Assembly (NCBI GenBank): GCA_017475035.1
Contig: JAFVGK010000033.1
Span: 49,378 to 113,377 of the forward strand
From: Blautia sp.
GTDB lineage: Bacteria > Bacillota > Clostridia > Lachnospirales > Lachnospiraceae
Length of the DNA stretch: 64,000 nucleotides
Reading direction: 5' to 3'
In this document: positions 24,611 through 32,451 of the stretch, in pieces
How the letters are laid out: each line of letters starts with the position of its first letter
Numbering within the stretch: position 1 is the first letter of the stretch
Position numbers and translations under genes: made by a program
Notes under the pieces: generated by a model
What the model was told of the DNA's origin: nothing
Seen by the model: only the letters and a program-made list of their open reading frames with translations
The model's database searches: none

Positions 24611-26203
24611 ATGAAGACGAAACATATGAAAATGACAATGGCATTATTGCTCAGCGCATCACTGGTTACCGGACTGTGTATCAGCTCCGCGGCAGCAGAT
24701 CATGGTTCTGCGGGTACGGCCGAACAGACAAATGTATCCGAAAACACAGGAAACAGGCCGGATGGCACCGATGAAGGCGTTCCGGGGGATTTCCCCGGTG
24801 AGCCGCCTGAAGGAGGGAAAATGGGGATGCCGCCCGAGAAGCCTGACGGAAACGGCCGTCCCGGAGGAGCACCTGATGGCACGTCTCCTGACGGAAACGG
24901 CGGCCCCGGAGGAGCACCCGATGGCACGCCTCCTGACGGAATGGGAGGCCACGGAGGTCCGGGAGGAGCACCTGGGGGGAGAAGCGCAGATATTGAATAT
25001 ATTGGCGCAATTGAGATTTCTTCCAATGATACCCAGGATGGGCAAACCTACATCAGTAATTCTTCTGATGAAAATGCGCTCTTGATTTCCACATCAGAAG
25101 AAGTAACGATCACGAATCCGACCGTCACAAAAACAGGAGATTCTGATGGCGGCGACAACTGCAACTTTTATGGACTGAACGCGGGTATCCTGGTGAAAGA
25201 CGGATCTACGACCACTATTACCGGCGGAACGATCACGACAGATGCCGATGGAGCAAACGGCGTGTTCAGCTACGGCGGCAACGGCGGACAGAATGGCGCA
25301 GACGGTGACGGTACTACGGTTATTATCCGGGACACTGCTGTTACTACGACAGGCGATGGATCCGGGGGCATCATGACGACTGGCGGCGGCACGACCTATG
25401 CCTATGATCTGGATATCCATACATCCGGCCGGTCTTCCGCTGCGATCCGGACCGACAGGGGCGGCGGAACTGTGGTAGTGGATGGCGGCACCTATGCCAC
25501 AAACGGTCTCGGCTCTCCGGCCATCTATTCCACGGCGGATATTACTGTGTCCAATGCCGAACTGACCTCCAATCTTTCGGAAGGGGTCTGCATAGAGGGG
25601 CTGAATTCCATCACGCTGAACGACTGCGACCTGACAGCGGACAACACGGAGTGCAACGGGAATGCCACGTTCCAGGACAGCATCATGATCTACCAGTCCA
25701 TGTCAGGAGACGCTGACAGCGGTACCAGCCATTTCACCATGGCAGGCGGAAGCCTGACCAGCAAGAACGGTCATGTCTTCCATGTGACCAACACCAATGC
25801 AGTCATCACGCTTGAAAATGTGGAGATCGTGAATGAAGACGAAGACAATGTCCTGATTTCCGTCTGCGATGATGGTTGGAGCGGAGGAAGCAATACAGCT
25901 GAACTGGATGCTTCCGCTCAGAATCTGTCGGGTGCCGTGCTTGTCGGCAGTAATTCATCGCTTGATTTGAACCTTACAAACGGCTCTTCTCTCGAAGGTT
26001 ATGTTGACGGGAAGATCACAAATGCAAAAGGAGAAACCGTATCCACCGAAGCCGGGAATGTCACAGTGACTCTCGATGAGAGCAGTACCTGGAGCCTTAC
26101 CGGGGACAGCTATGTAACAGAATTTAATGGTAATGCGGAGAACGTGATCGCCAATGGGTATACCCTGTATGTAAACGGTTCTGCCCTTACAGGGACCAAT
26201 TAA
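24611..26203 (+). CDS. Secreted Gly/Pro-rich, Thr/Asn-rich repeat protein (beta-helix-like)
   Basis: A 530-residue exported protein. The signal peptide is MKTKHMKMTMALLLSASLV and cleavage is near SSAAA. Residues about 55-125 are a low-complexity linker built from PDGNGGPGGAPDGT-type repeats. From about residue 130 there are repeated TITGGTITTDADG-like and Thr/Gly/Asn-rich segments, typical of right-handed beta-helix or adhesin-like carbohydrate-binding proteins. No LPxTG or other anchor is seen, so it is probably released or held by unknown contacts. ATG 24611 follows AAAGGAGG. The specific ligand is unknown. Confidence 0.7.
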   Translation: MKTKHMKMTMALLLSASLVTGLCISSAAADHGSAGTAEQTNVSENTGNRPDGTDEGVPGDFPGEPPEGGKMGMPPEKPDGNGRPGGAPDGTSPDGNGGPGGAPDGTPPDGMGGHGGPGGAPGGRSADIEYIGAIEISSNDTQDGQTYISNSSDENALLISTSEEVTITNPTVTKTGDSDGGDNCNFYGLNAGILVKDGSTTTITGGTITTDADGANGVFSYGGNGGQNGADGDGTTVIIRDTAVTTTGDGSGGIMTTGGGTTYAYDLDIHTSGRSSAAIRTDRGGGTVVVDGGTYATNGLGSPAIYSTADITVSNAELTSNLSEGVCIEGLNSITLNDCDLTADNTECNGNATFQDSIMIYQSMSGDADSGTSHFTMAGGSLTSKNGHVFHVTNTNAVITLENVEIVNEDEDNVLISVCDDGWSGGSNTAELDASAQNLSGAVLVGSNSSLDLNLTNGSSLEGYVDGKITNAKGETVSTEAGNVTVTLDESSTWSLTGDSYVTEFNGNAENVIANGYTLYVNGSALTGTN

Positions 26204-26294
26204 GCATATGAGGCATGCTGCCTCTGAAGACGACATCGCGAAAAACGCGGAATTGCCTTTTTTGACACATAAAAACTGAAAAGGGCTGCAGAAA

Positions 26295-26385
26295 GCCTGA
26301 AATCAAAGTGTTTCACATTGCGTGGAAACTGAAAAACAAACACAGGTTTTCATTCCGTCATTTTTTCCGCCCCCCAGGAAAGTTC
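26295..26385 (+). repeat. Repeat E, copy 1
   Basis: TTTCACATTGCGTGGAAACTG, AAAACAAACACAGG and TTTTTTCCGCCCCCCAGGAAA align with 27318-27392. This explains most of the non-coding stretch 26204-26400. Confidence 0.6.
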
Positions 26386-26405
26386 ATTTTTTTGCAAAAC
26401 GCACC

Positions 26406-26436
26406 TTGACCCTGACGTTGCGTTATAGTTTATACT
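26406..26436 (+). promoter_or_regulatory. MerR-type promoter with 19-bp spacer
   Basis: TTGACC (26406-26411) and TATACT (26431-26436) are 19 bases apart, the overlong spacer that MerR-family activators correct. An imperfect dyad (ACCCTGACG / CGTTATAGT) sits within the spacer. It lies just ahead of the MerR gene, so autoactivation is likely. Confidence 0.75.
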
Positions 26437-26472
26437 GGGCTTATCAAAAACTGAAGGGAAGGTGATGAACCG

Positions 26473-27210
26473 TTGAAAACAGTTCATGAAGTCAGCGAGT
26501 TATCCGGCGTGAGTATCAGAACCCTGCAATACTATGACAGGATCGGTTTGCTGTCGCCAACAGACCGCACGGAAGCCGGTTACCGGCTTTATGATGACGC
26601 TGCACTGGAGAAGCTGCAGCAGATCCTGCTGTTCCGGGAACTCCAATTTCCGCTGAAGGATATCATGGAGATTGTGAACAGGCCGGAATTTGACAGGAGC
26701 AAGGCGCTGGAGCAGCAGATTGAGCTGTTGAAGCTGAAGAAAGAACATATTGAAAATCTGATTGATCTTGCTGAAGGAATAAAAGCATTGGGGGTGAAAG
26801 AATTGACGAGAGAGGGATTTGAGGCGTTTGATACCAGGAAGATTGATGAGTATGCAAAGCAGGCTAAGGCAGCCTGGGGAACTACGGACGCTTACAAGGA
26901 ATTTGAACAGAAGAGCAAAGGCTGGACAAAGGATGACAGAGAGAATGTCCATAAGCAGACGATGGATATCTTCCGGGAGTTCGGAGAGATCAGGAAGAGT
27001 GATCCGGGAAGTCCTGAAGCACAGGCACTGGTGAAGAAGCTGCAGGACTTTATTACCGAGAAAATGTATACCTGTACGAACGATATCCTCAGCGGCCTCG
27101 GCAGGATGTATGGCGCTGGCGGCGATTTCACCACAAACATCGACAGAGCAGGAGGCGAAGGGACGGCGCAGTTTGCCTGCGATGCTATTCAGATTTACTG
27201 CGGGAAATAG
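26473..27210 (+). CDS. MerR-family regulator with TipAS-like effector domain
   Basis: A 245-residue regulator. The MerR winged helix is at residues 1-70 (KTVHEVSELSGVSIRTLQYYD, then GYRLYDDAALEKLQQILLFR). A coiled-coil dimerisation helix runs to about residue 110. The C-terminal 130 residues (AFDTRKIDEYAKQAKAAWG onward) resemble the TipAS antibiotic-sensing domain of Streptomyces TipA and B. subtilis Mta. The start codon is TTG with GGGAAGGTGA before it. It probably senses a drug or hydrophobic cation and activates its own promoter. No obvious exporter is adjacent. Confidence 0.9.
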   Translation: MKTVHEVSELSGVSIRTLQYYDRIGLLSPTDRTEAGYRLYDDAALEKLQQILLFRELQFPLKDIMEIVNRPEFDRSKALEQQIELLKLKKEHIENLIDLAEGIKALGVKELTREGFEAFDTRKIDEYAKQAKAAWGTTDAYKEFEQKSKGWTKDDRENVHKQTMDIFREFGEIRKSDPGSPEAQALVKKLQDFITEKMYTCTNDILSGLGRMYGAGGDFTTNIDRAGGEGTAQFACDAIQIYCGK

Positions 27211-27277
27211 AAGGTTTTGATTAAGGAGGTATCTGACCAGCCAAAGCATCTGGCGAGATTGTAATCATCTGTTATTA

Positions 27278-27365
27278 AAGTCCTGTGAGTGTTTTTTAAG
27301 GATCCATAACCAACGGCTTTCACGTTGGGCGGAAACTGAAAAATATTCACAGGACTTATTTTTTT
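27278..27365 (+). terminator. Terminator of the MerR gene
   Basis: AAGTCCTGTGA (27278-27288) pairs with TCACAGGACTT (27347-27357), followed by ATTTTTTT. The long loop contains repeat E, copy 2. Confidence 0.75.
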
Positions 27366-27392
27366 GGCCATTTTTTCCATTTCCCAGGAAAA
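27318..27392 (+). repeat. Repeat E, copy 2
   Basis: Matches 26295-26385 (TTTCACGTTGGGCGGAAACTG, TTCACAGG, CATTTTTTCC, CCCAGGAAA). It lies in the loop and right flank of the MerR terminator. Confidence 0.6.
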
Positions 27393-27419
27393 ACAACTGA
27401 GACGTCCCCTGTCCCCGGA

Positions 27420-27542
27420 ATCAACCGTTTTTTTTGATCATGTGGATTTCAATTATCACTGCCGTATATTATCACGTCAGATGAAATGACATCCTGAATA
27501 AAAAAATAAATGTATTTTGAATAAAGAAAGGACTTGAAAACA
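27420..27542 (+). repeat. Upstream arm of the SH3-protein duplication, copy 2
   Basis: Near-identical to 23449-23577. The copies are direct repeats about 4 kb apart, bracketing the beta-helix and MerR genes, and could recombine. Confidence 0.85.
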
Positions 27543-28094
27543 ATGAAAAACTTTATGAAGAAAATGATCTGTACTTTAACGCTTGCAGCAGTCTGCCTTA
27601 CCGGTTCAGCAGCAGTCGCCGTTACGGCCAGTGCCTCCGGACATGATGTGCAGGATGTATATGTCAGTGATCTGGAAGAGCTTGTGCTTTATGAGCAGGC
27701 ATCCTATAATTCGCGTATCATCTTCAGTGCCTGCGGATCCGGGTATGAACTTCACGTGATGGAATATCTGAATGGATTCGGATACTGCTACGTACCGGAA
27801 CTCGACGTGAATGGCTGGGTAGATCTGAATGATATCAGCTATATGGACACAGTGAATTTAGCGGAGAAGAATACAGAAGATGATGAATTTGCCGAAACCC
27901 GCTATTCATACGTCGATAACGGATTCCTGGCTTTGAGGTCTGAGCCTTACAATGATGCGTCCAACGTCATCGCTGAGATTTGGGAGAATGGAACAGAACT
28001 GAGAATGACGGAAGAGTTTGTTGGGGATTTTGGGTACTGCTACGTCCCGTCTTTCGGAATGTATGGATGGGTGAATATGGAATATTTGTTTTGA
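27543..28094 (+). CDS. Secreted SH3-like double-domain protein, copy 2
   Basis: A 183-residue paralogue of 23578-24129 with the same signal peptide and two SH3b-like modules. Differences cluster in the linker (DDEFAETR versus DDYFVETR) and the last residues (MEYLF versus MDYTF). Upstream and downstream sequence are also shared, showing recent duplication. The near-identity suggests a dosage effect or antigenic/ligand diversification rather than a new function. Confidence 0.8.
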   Translation: MKNFMKKMICTLTLAAVCLTGSAAVAVTASASGHDVQDVYVSDLEELVLYEQASYNSRIIFSACGSGYELHVMEYLNGFGYCYVPELDVNGWVDLNDISYMDTVNLAEKNTEDDEFAETRYSYVDNGFLALRSEPYNDASNVIAEIWENGTELRMTEEFVGDFGYCYVPSFGMYGWVNMEYLF

Positions 28095-28131
28095 GAGATT
28101 GATTTTATAAACCAAAAGGAATAATAAAAAA

Positions 28132-28171
28132 GGAGCTTTCCTGGCTATGTAAGTCGGGAAGCTCCTTTTTT
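28132..28171 (+). terminator. Terminator of SH3 copy 2
   Basis: GGAGCTTTC and GGAAGCTCC pair around CTGGCTATGTAAGTC, followed by six T's. The stem is stronger than in copy 1 through compensatory changes. Confidence 0.88.
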
Positions 28172-28176
28172 GCTTT

Positions 28177-28262
28177 ATGGCAGGGACGGCGTAATGTAAT
28201 ATTTCGCCTGTCGGCGAACGCCGTCCCGCCGGAGGATGGAGATCGGACAGGCCTTCCTCTAC
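28177..28262. repeat. Palindromic insertion in the SH3 duplication
   Basis: Copy 2 of the duplication has an insert of about 85 bp that copy 1 lacks (compare 24210-24225). It contains a 10-bp perfect palindrome, GGGACGGCGT (28183) with ACGCCGTCCC (28218), around an inner CGCC/GGCG stem. It looks like a small non-autonomous palindromic element. Confidence 0.6.
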
Positions 28263-28406
28263 CCTATTGTAAAGGCCTGAAGCGGGCTTACCCATTTCTG
28301 CCCCCCCTGTCTTCTAAGAGCTCGCTCTGTAAGCGGCAAACTCATGATCGTTCGCAACTTTTTTGCCGGGAAGTGAATCAGAGAAAATGGTAGAGTAAAG
28401 ACATCA

Positions 28407-28506
28407 AAGGCACGTACAGCAATGATTATGCAGATACCTTTTAAGTATTTCGGAGCAGGTTCGACTCCTGCACAGCGCGGACGCTTCCAGCAGAAAAACG
28501 TGCCTT
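28407..28506 (+). ncRNA. tRNA-like RNA module 1 (Lys(UUU)-type loop), possible Y RNA
   Basis: A perfect 9-bp pair, AAGGCACGT (28407-28415) with ACGTGCCTT (28498-28506), closes a module that reads like tRNA arms. There is a short D-arm-like hairpin (GCA/TGC), then an anticodon arm GATAC-CTTTTAA-GTATT (loop as in tRNA-Lys UUU). A T-arm follows, GCAGG-TTCGACT-CCTGC, with the invariant TTCGA. A small AGCG/CGCT hairpin follows. A normal 7-bp acceptor directly next to the T-arm is absent, so this is not a standard tRNA. Bacterial YrlA Y RNAs have this layout: a tRNA mimic on a longer stem, next to a Ro-protein gene. The Ro-like gene lies 240 bp downstream. Confidence 0.55.
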
Positions 28507-28584
28507 GTATATGCTGCCGCAGTTCAAAGGCAGAACGGGCGGCTGTTAACTGCCTGGCGAAGGTTCAAGACCTTTCGGAGGCAC
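28500..28584 (+). ncRNA. tRNA-like RNA module 2 (Asn(GUU)-type loop)
   Basis: GTGCCTT (28500-28506) can pair with GAGGCAC (28578-28584). Inside are a D-like arm CTGCC/GGCAG and an anticodon arm GGCGG-CTGTTAA-CTGCC (loop exactly as in tRNA-Asn GUU). They are followed by a T-like arm AAGG-TTCAAGA-CCTT. The 85-nt length and seven-base gap before the D-arm do not fit a canonical tRNA. GTGCCTT is shared with module 1's closing stem, so the two closures are mutually exclusive. It could be a second Y-RNA module or a decayed tRNA-Asn. Confidence 0.5.
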
Positions 28585-28690
28585 CTGATCAGGAAAGAAT
28601 CTGTGCTTAGAAATGATCCTCTGATCAGGAAAGAATCTGCTTAAGAAAGATCCTCTGATCGGGAAAGAATCTGTGCTTAAGAAAGATCCC
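28585..28690 (+). repeat. Three tandem 34-36-bp repeats
   Basis: Units begin CTGATC(A/G)GGAAAGAATCTG at 28585, 28621 and 28655 (36, 34 and 36 bp). They start at the last base of RNA module 2 and end 50 bp before the Ro-like gene. Each holds GATC at both ends and could form a short stem. Confidence 0.8.
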
Positions 28691-28743
28691 GTGATCAAAA
28701 ACAGTAAAAAACGCGGATAATAACGCGGAAAGGAGAGAATATC

Positions 28744-30198
28744 ATGCTGAATTTACTGAAAAAGACGGCGAACCGGACTTTTACCGAGAACGGCGCGGTA
28801 ACGCCCCGCAGCACCGGATCTGAGTGTCTGAACCTGTTTGCAACCATTGGAGCGCTGCGCACGCAGAGCGAAGCTGAGATCGAGAATCGTTTTCTGCGGG
28901 CTTATGCCGAGAATCCGGATCTGGCGATGAAGATTCTCTTCTATGCCCGTGATATCCGAGGCGGCTTAGGTGAGCGGCTGGTATTCCGTACCATTCTCAG
29001 ATGGCTGGCGGAGAACGAGAAGCCCTCGCTGGTGCGTAATCTTCCGTTTATCGCGGTGTATGGCCGTTGGGACGACATTCTTGTACTGCTGAACACGCCG
29101 GCGCGCCGGGAGGCGGAATCTGTCCTGCATCAGCAGTTCCTGGCGGACATGAAGGCGATGGAGACCGATGAGCAGATATCCCTGCTTGGCAAGTGGCTGC
29201 CGTCCGTGAACGCTTCCAATGCGGAGACGGTTCAGATGGCGAAGCATCTCGCCCATGCATTCGGTATGAATGATGCTCAATACCGCAAGGCGTTGTCCGC
29301 TCTCAGGGCGGAGATCCGCATCATCGAGAACAATCTGCGCGAGCGCGACTATACCTTCGATTACGCGAAGCAGCCGTCCAAGGCTATGTTCAAGTACCGC
29401 CATGCTTTCATGCGCAACGACCAGGCACGCTACCAGGCATTCATGAAACTGGTAAACTCCGGTACGGCAACGCTCCATACCGGCACGCTGATGCCGTATG
29501 AGATTGTAACATCCTCCTACAATGCGCGGGAGAATGAGCGGGAAGCTCTGGATGTAACCTGGAATGCGCTGGAGGACTTTACTGATAACGAGAATGCGCT
29601 TGTCGTAGCTGACGGCTCAGGCTCCATGTACTGGGGCGGCAATCCTCAGCCTGCAGCCGTAGCCCAGTCGCTTGCGATTTATTTCGCGGAGCGGAATCAT
29701 GGCGCATTCCATAACCATTTTATCACCTTTTCCATGTCGCCTCAGCTTGCAGAGATCAGGGGCAGGGATATTGTGGAGAAGGTACGGTACTGCCGATCCT
29801 TCAACGAGTGCGCCAACACAGACCTGCAGGCAGTGTTTGAGCTGATCCTGCGTACTGCGGTGGAGAACCGTGTGCCGCAGAAGGAACTGCCGGCTTCGCT
29901 CTACATTGTTTCCGACATGGAGTTTGACTCCTGTACACATGACGCGTCCCTCAGCAATTTTGAGAACGCGAAGGCGCTGTATCGGAAGTATGGTTACAAG
30001 CTGCCGCGGGTTGTGTTCTGGAATGTCCGGTCACGCAATCAGCAGCAGCCCGTGAGGATGAATGAGCAGGGCGTCGCACTGGTTTCCGGTTGCACTGCCA
30101 GGATTTTCTCGCAGGTAATGAGCGGCGAGATGGATCCGTACGCCAACATGATGCATGTCATCGGAAGCGCGCGGTATGAGATGATCAAGGCTGGCTGA
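28744..30198 (+). CDS. TROVE/Ro-like vWA protein (DUF2828 family)
   Basis: A 484-residue cytoplasmic protein. The N-terminal 270 residues are helical with ILFYARDIRGGLGERLVFR and FIAVYGRWDDILVLL, the hallmark block of DUF2828. A von Willebrand A domain follows from about residue 285, with metal-site motif DGSGSM at Asp290 and SDMEFD near residue 400. This matches the architecture of Ro60/Rsr, in which a helical RNA-binding TROVE ring precedes a vWA domain. I infer a role in RNA binding or quality control. The tRNA-like modules just upstream fit a Y-RNA partner. ATG follows GGAAAGGAGAG. No rtcB or PNPase gene is adjacent. Confidence 0.8.
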   Translation: MLNLLKKTANRTFTENGAVTPRSTGSECLNLFATIGALRTQSEAEIENRFLRAYAENPDLAMKILFYARDIRGGLGERLVFRTILRWLAENEKPSLVRNLPFIAVYGRWDDILVLLNTPARREAESVLHQQFLADMKAMETDEQISLLGKWLPSVNASNAETVQMAKHLAHAFGMNDAQYRKALSALRAEIRIIENNLRERDYTFDYAKQPSKAMFKYRHAFMRNDQARYQAFMKLVNSGTATLHTGTLMPYEIVTSSYNARENEREALDVTWNALEDFTDNENALVVADGSGSMYWGGNPQPAAVAQSLAIYFAERNHGAFHNHFITFSMSPQLAEIRGRDIVEKVRYCRSFNECANTDLQAVFELILRTAVENRVPQKELPASLYIVSDMEFDSCTHDASLSNFENAKALYRKYGYKLPRVVFWNVRSRNQQQPVRMNEQGVALVSGCTARIFSQVMSGEMDPYANMMHVIGSARYEMIKAG

Positions 30199-30220
30199 TG
30201 CGGTATCTGCTTTGTCGCAT

Positions 30221-30528
30221 GCAGAGATTCTCCGGTGCTTTCCCGGAAGGGGGTAAAGCAGAGGTTCTCCGGTGCATTCCGGGAACGGAATAAAGCAGAG
30301 ATTCTCCGGTGCTTTCCCGGAAGGGGGTAAAGCAGAGGTTCTCCGGTGCATTCCTGGAACGGAATAAAGCAGAGGTTCTCCGGTGCTTTCCCGGAAGGGA
30401 GTAAAGCAGAAGTTCTCCGGTGCTTTCCGGGAACGGAATAAAGCAGAGATTCTCCGGTGCTTTCCCGGAAGGGAGTAAAGCAGAAGTTTTCAGCTGCTTT
30501 CCCGGAAGGGGGTAAAGCAGAAGATGCT
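30221..30528 (+). repeat. Array of about eight 37-bp tandem hairpin repeats
   Basis: The start of TCTCCGGTGC recurs at 30229, 30266, 30303, 30340, 30377, 30414 and 30451, always 37 bp apart, then a degenerate unit near 30488. Two unit types roughly alternate: one with GCTTTCCCGGAAGGGGGTAAAGC, one with GCATTCCGGGAACGGAATAAAGC. Each unit can fold as a small hairpin. The period is not a multiple of three, so minus-strand frames through it are spurious. There are no unique spacers, so it is not CRISPR. It lies between the Ro-like stop and its terminator, hence in its 3' untranslated region. Confidence 0.88.
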
Positions 30529-30573
30529 GCTTCAGGAATATTAAAGGAACCATACTGTTTCATAGCATAGAAT

Positions 30574-30612
30574 ATAGGAGCCGGACATGATGCCCGGCTC
30601 CTATGTTTTTTT
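30574..30612 (+). terminator. Terminator after the Ro-like gene and repeat array
   Basis: ATAGGAGCCGG pairs with CCGGCTCCTAT across a nine-base loop, followed by nine T's with one G. It would place the whole repeat array in the Ro-like mRNA. Confidence 0.92.
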
Positions 30613-30715
30613 TTCATTGGTTATTTGCCATCCGAAATTCCGGTTTGACAAAGTATATAGCTGTTATCATTTGTCCCGCAGACGTGTAGTATCATCAGTT
30701 CAGCCTGGAGCGGAA

Positions 30716-30850
30716 ATATGCGGAATACCCGGATGGATTGCAACCGTACAGGTAGAAATCTTTAAAAAGGGACATGACGATGCGCAGGCGAAGTTCAGGC
30801 TCTTTAATGAGTTGATCTGTAAGTACCGTGACATAATGCTGTCTGTATAA
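30716..30850 (+). pseudogene. Possible coding remnant
   Basis: An open frame reads GIPGWIATVQVEIFKKGHDD and ends KYRDIMLSV, with protein-like composition. There is no start codon with a ribosome-binding site and it is not recognised. It may be the tail of a lost gene. The surrounding 30613-30878 shows nothing else. Confidence 0.25.
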
Positions 30851-30878
30851 GTACACTATGGTGAACACGATGAAAAAC

Positions 30879-32252
30879 CTAGATAACCTGCTTGTTTTTC
30901 CATTTATTGCTTTTGAAGCGCAGTACATCCAGCAGAGCCTTGAGACACCAATCCAGCACCATCGCCCAGGCGATGCCGAGTATTCCCATGTTGAGCCACA
31001 GCCCCAGAACAAAGGACAGCACTGTTCGGAATGCAACTGTGCACAGCAGCGACGACCACAGGCTGAACTGCACATCTCCCGCGGCGCGAAGGCCGGAGGA
31101 CAGCGGCATGGCGAAGGGCTGCACCAGGGCGGCGAAGAGATTGTGGATGATGACGATGAGCCAGATATAGTGCCGGGTCTCGGCGGTGACGGCGTACAGC
31201 GGCAATATGGCCGGTACGATCAGCAGCACCAGCGCGTTCCACAGCGTGGACAAAAGAAGGGACAATCGTGTCAGCCTGCGCATGTACCAGGCGGCGGCAT
31301 CTGTGTCACCCGCGCCCATGCACTGGCCTACCACGGTGATGAACACCGGACTCATGGACGTGCACATGCAGGCAGCCAGCGACCACAGCGTCTGCCCGAT
31401 GCCGTTGGCGGCGATCTGGGAGGTGCCGAAGGTGGCGATCAGGCTGCCCAGAACCACCTTCGCAAGCTGAAACAGCACCTGTTCGGCGGCGTTGGGCAGA
31501 GCGATATGCAGTATGCGCACGGTCATGTCCCTTTCCGTCCTGAGCATGCCGGCAAGCCGCACGAACACACCGTTGTTTTCATTGAAGCACAGCGCAGTCA
31601 TTACGACGGCGGCGAAATACCAGGAGATCGTCGTGGGCCATGCTACACCTGCGGCTCCGGCCTTCAGCACGAACACGCCGATGGCGTTGCCGATGACGTT
31701 TATGAGGTTCATGCCTGCCGAGACAAACATGGTGGTACGGGTCCTGCCCATGGAGCGATAAAGCGCCGCGCCGGCGTTGTAGATGGCGTTGGCGGGGAAG
31801 GACAGCGCCACGATGCGCAGATAGATCTGACACGCGGACATCACTTCTCTGTCCACATGGGCGTAAAGTCCTGCCAATACGGCGTTCCCGAACAGCAGTG
31901 TCAAAACCAGGCAGAGCAGCGACGCCGCTCCGGCGATATGGAAGCCCTGGGACGCGGCAAGGTTGGCATTGTCCTTATCGCCTCTGCCGATGTACTGGGA
32001 TACGATCACCGCCGCGCCGGTGGCGACCGCCGTGAACAGGTAGATGAATATGGTGTAGATCATTGTATCCAGCGATACACCTGAGACTGTCGCCTCACCC
32101 GCGTAGCTGACCATCATGGTATCCACGATGCCTACGATAAGCTGCAAAAGCTGCTCGATCAGAAGCGGCACGATCATGGCTTTCAGCGCCTTGTCGGAGA
32201 AGATCTGACGGTCTGCGGGCAGAACAGGCTTTGGAATGAGAATGCGATGCAT
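30879..32252 (-). CDS. MATE-family multidrug/cation efflux transporter
   Basis: A 457-residue membrane protein with about 12 hydrophobic segments in two related halves. VDTMMVSYAGEATVSGVSL in the first half and NGIGQTLWSLAACM in the second are typical MATE signatures. It exchanges Na+ or H+ for drugs or metabolites at the inner membrane. The ATG is preceded on its strand by AGGTGAGGTGATT. A clear promoter and a perfect palindromic operator lie upstream, so it appears repressed by a regulator encoded elsewhere. Confidence 0.93.
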   Translation of the reverse strand: MHRILIPKPVLPADRQIFSDKALKAMIVPLLIEQLLQLIVGIVDTMMVSYAGEATVSGVSLDTMIYTIFIYLFTAVATGAAVIVSQYIGRGDKDNANLAASQGFHIAGAASLLCLVLTLLFGNAVLAGLYAHVDREVMSACQIYLRIVALSFPANAIYNAGAALYRSMGRTRTTMFVSAGMNLINVIGNAIGVFVLKAGAAGVAWPTTISWYFAAVVMTALCFNENNGVFVRLAGMLRTERDMTVRILHIALPNAAEQVLFQLAKVVLGSLIATFGTSQIAANGIGQTLWSLAACMCTSMSPVFITVVGQCMGAGDTDAAAWYMRRLTRLSLLLSTLWNALVLLIVPAILPLYAVTAETRHYIWLIVIIHNLFAALVQPFAMPLSSGLRAAGDVQFSLWSSLLCTVAFRTVLSFVLGLWLNMGILGIAWAMVLDWCLKALLDVLRFKSNKWKNKQVI

Positions 32253-32272
32253 GTTTAAATCACCTCACCTAC

Positions 32273-32317
32273 TATAATCATTGATTATATTGTATCATAA
32301 TCCTGACATACGGTCAA
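32273..32317 (-). promoter_or_regulatory. MATE promoter with perfect palindromic operator
   Basis: On the minus strand, TTGACC (32317-32312) and TACAAT (32294-32289) have a 17-base spacer. TATAATCATTGATTATA (32273-32289) is a perfect 17-bp palindrome that overlaps the end of the -10 and the expected start of transcription. This is the position of a MarR- or TetR-type repressor site. Confidence 0.8.
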
Positions 32318-32451
32318 CGCAGAAAAGATTATCATATTGACGAAACGTCATTCAATTGCTATAATGGCAATGAAAAAGGGTGTTTTAAGGCGACATCGGA
32401 GAAGCTTTTCCACTGAGGCCAAAGAAAAACAGAATACAGCTAAACATAAAA

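Noticed and set aside
28407-28584. Two ordinary tRNA genes (Lys, Asn)
   Set aside because: Anticodon and T-arms fit, but acceptor stems and arm spacing do not; Y-RNA-like modules or decayed tRNAs fit better.
30221-30528. CRISPR array
   Set aside because: Units are contiguous with no unique spacers, and no cas genes are present.
30039-30617. Minus-strand frames rich in PSGKAPENLCF-type repeats
   Set aside because: They come from reading the 37-bp tandem array; the period is not a multiple of three and the repeats form hairpins.
30858-32084. Long + strand open frame opposite the MATE gene
   Set aside because: It is the reverse of a high-confidence MATE transporter; the translation is His/Gln/Gly-rich and has no ribosome-binding site.
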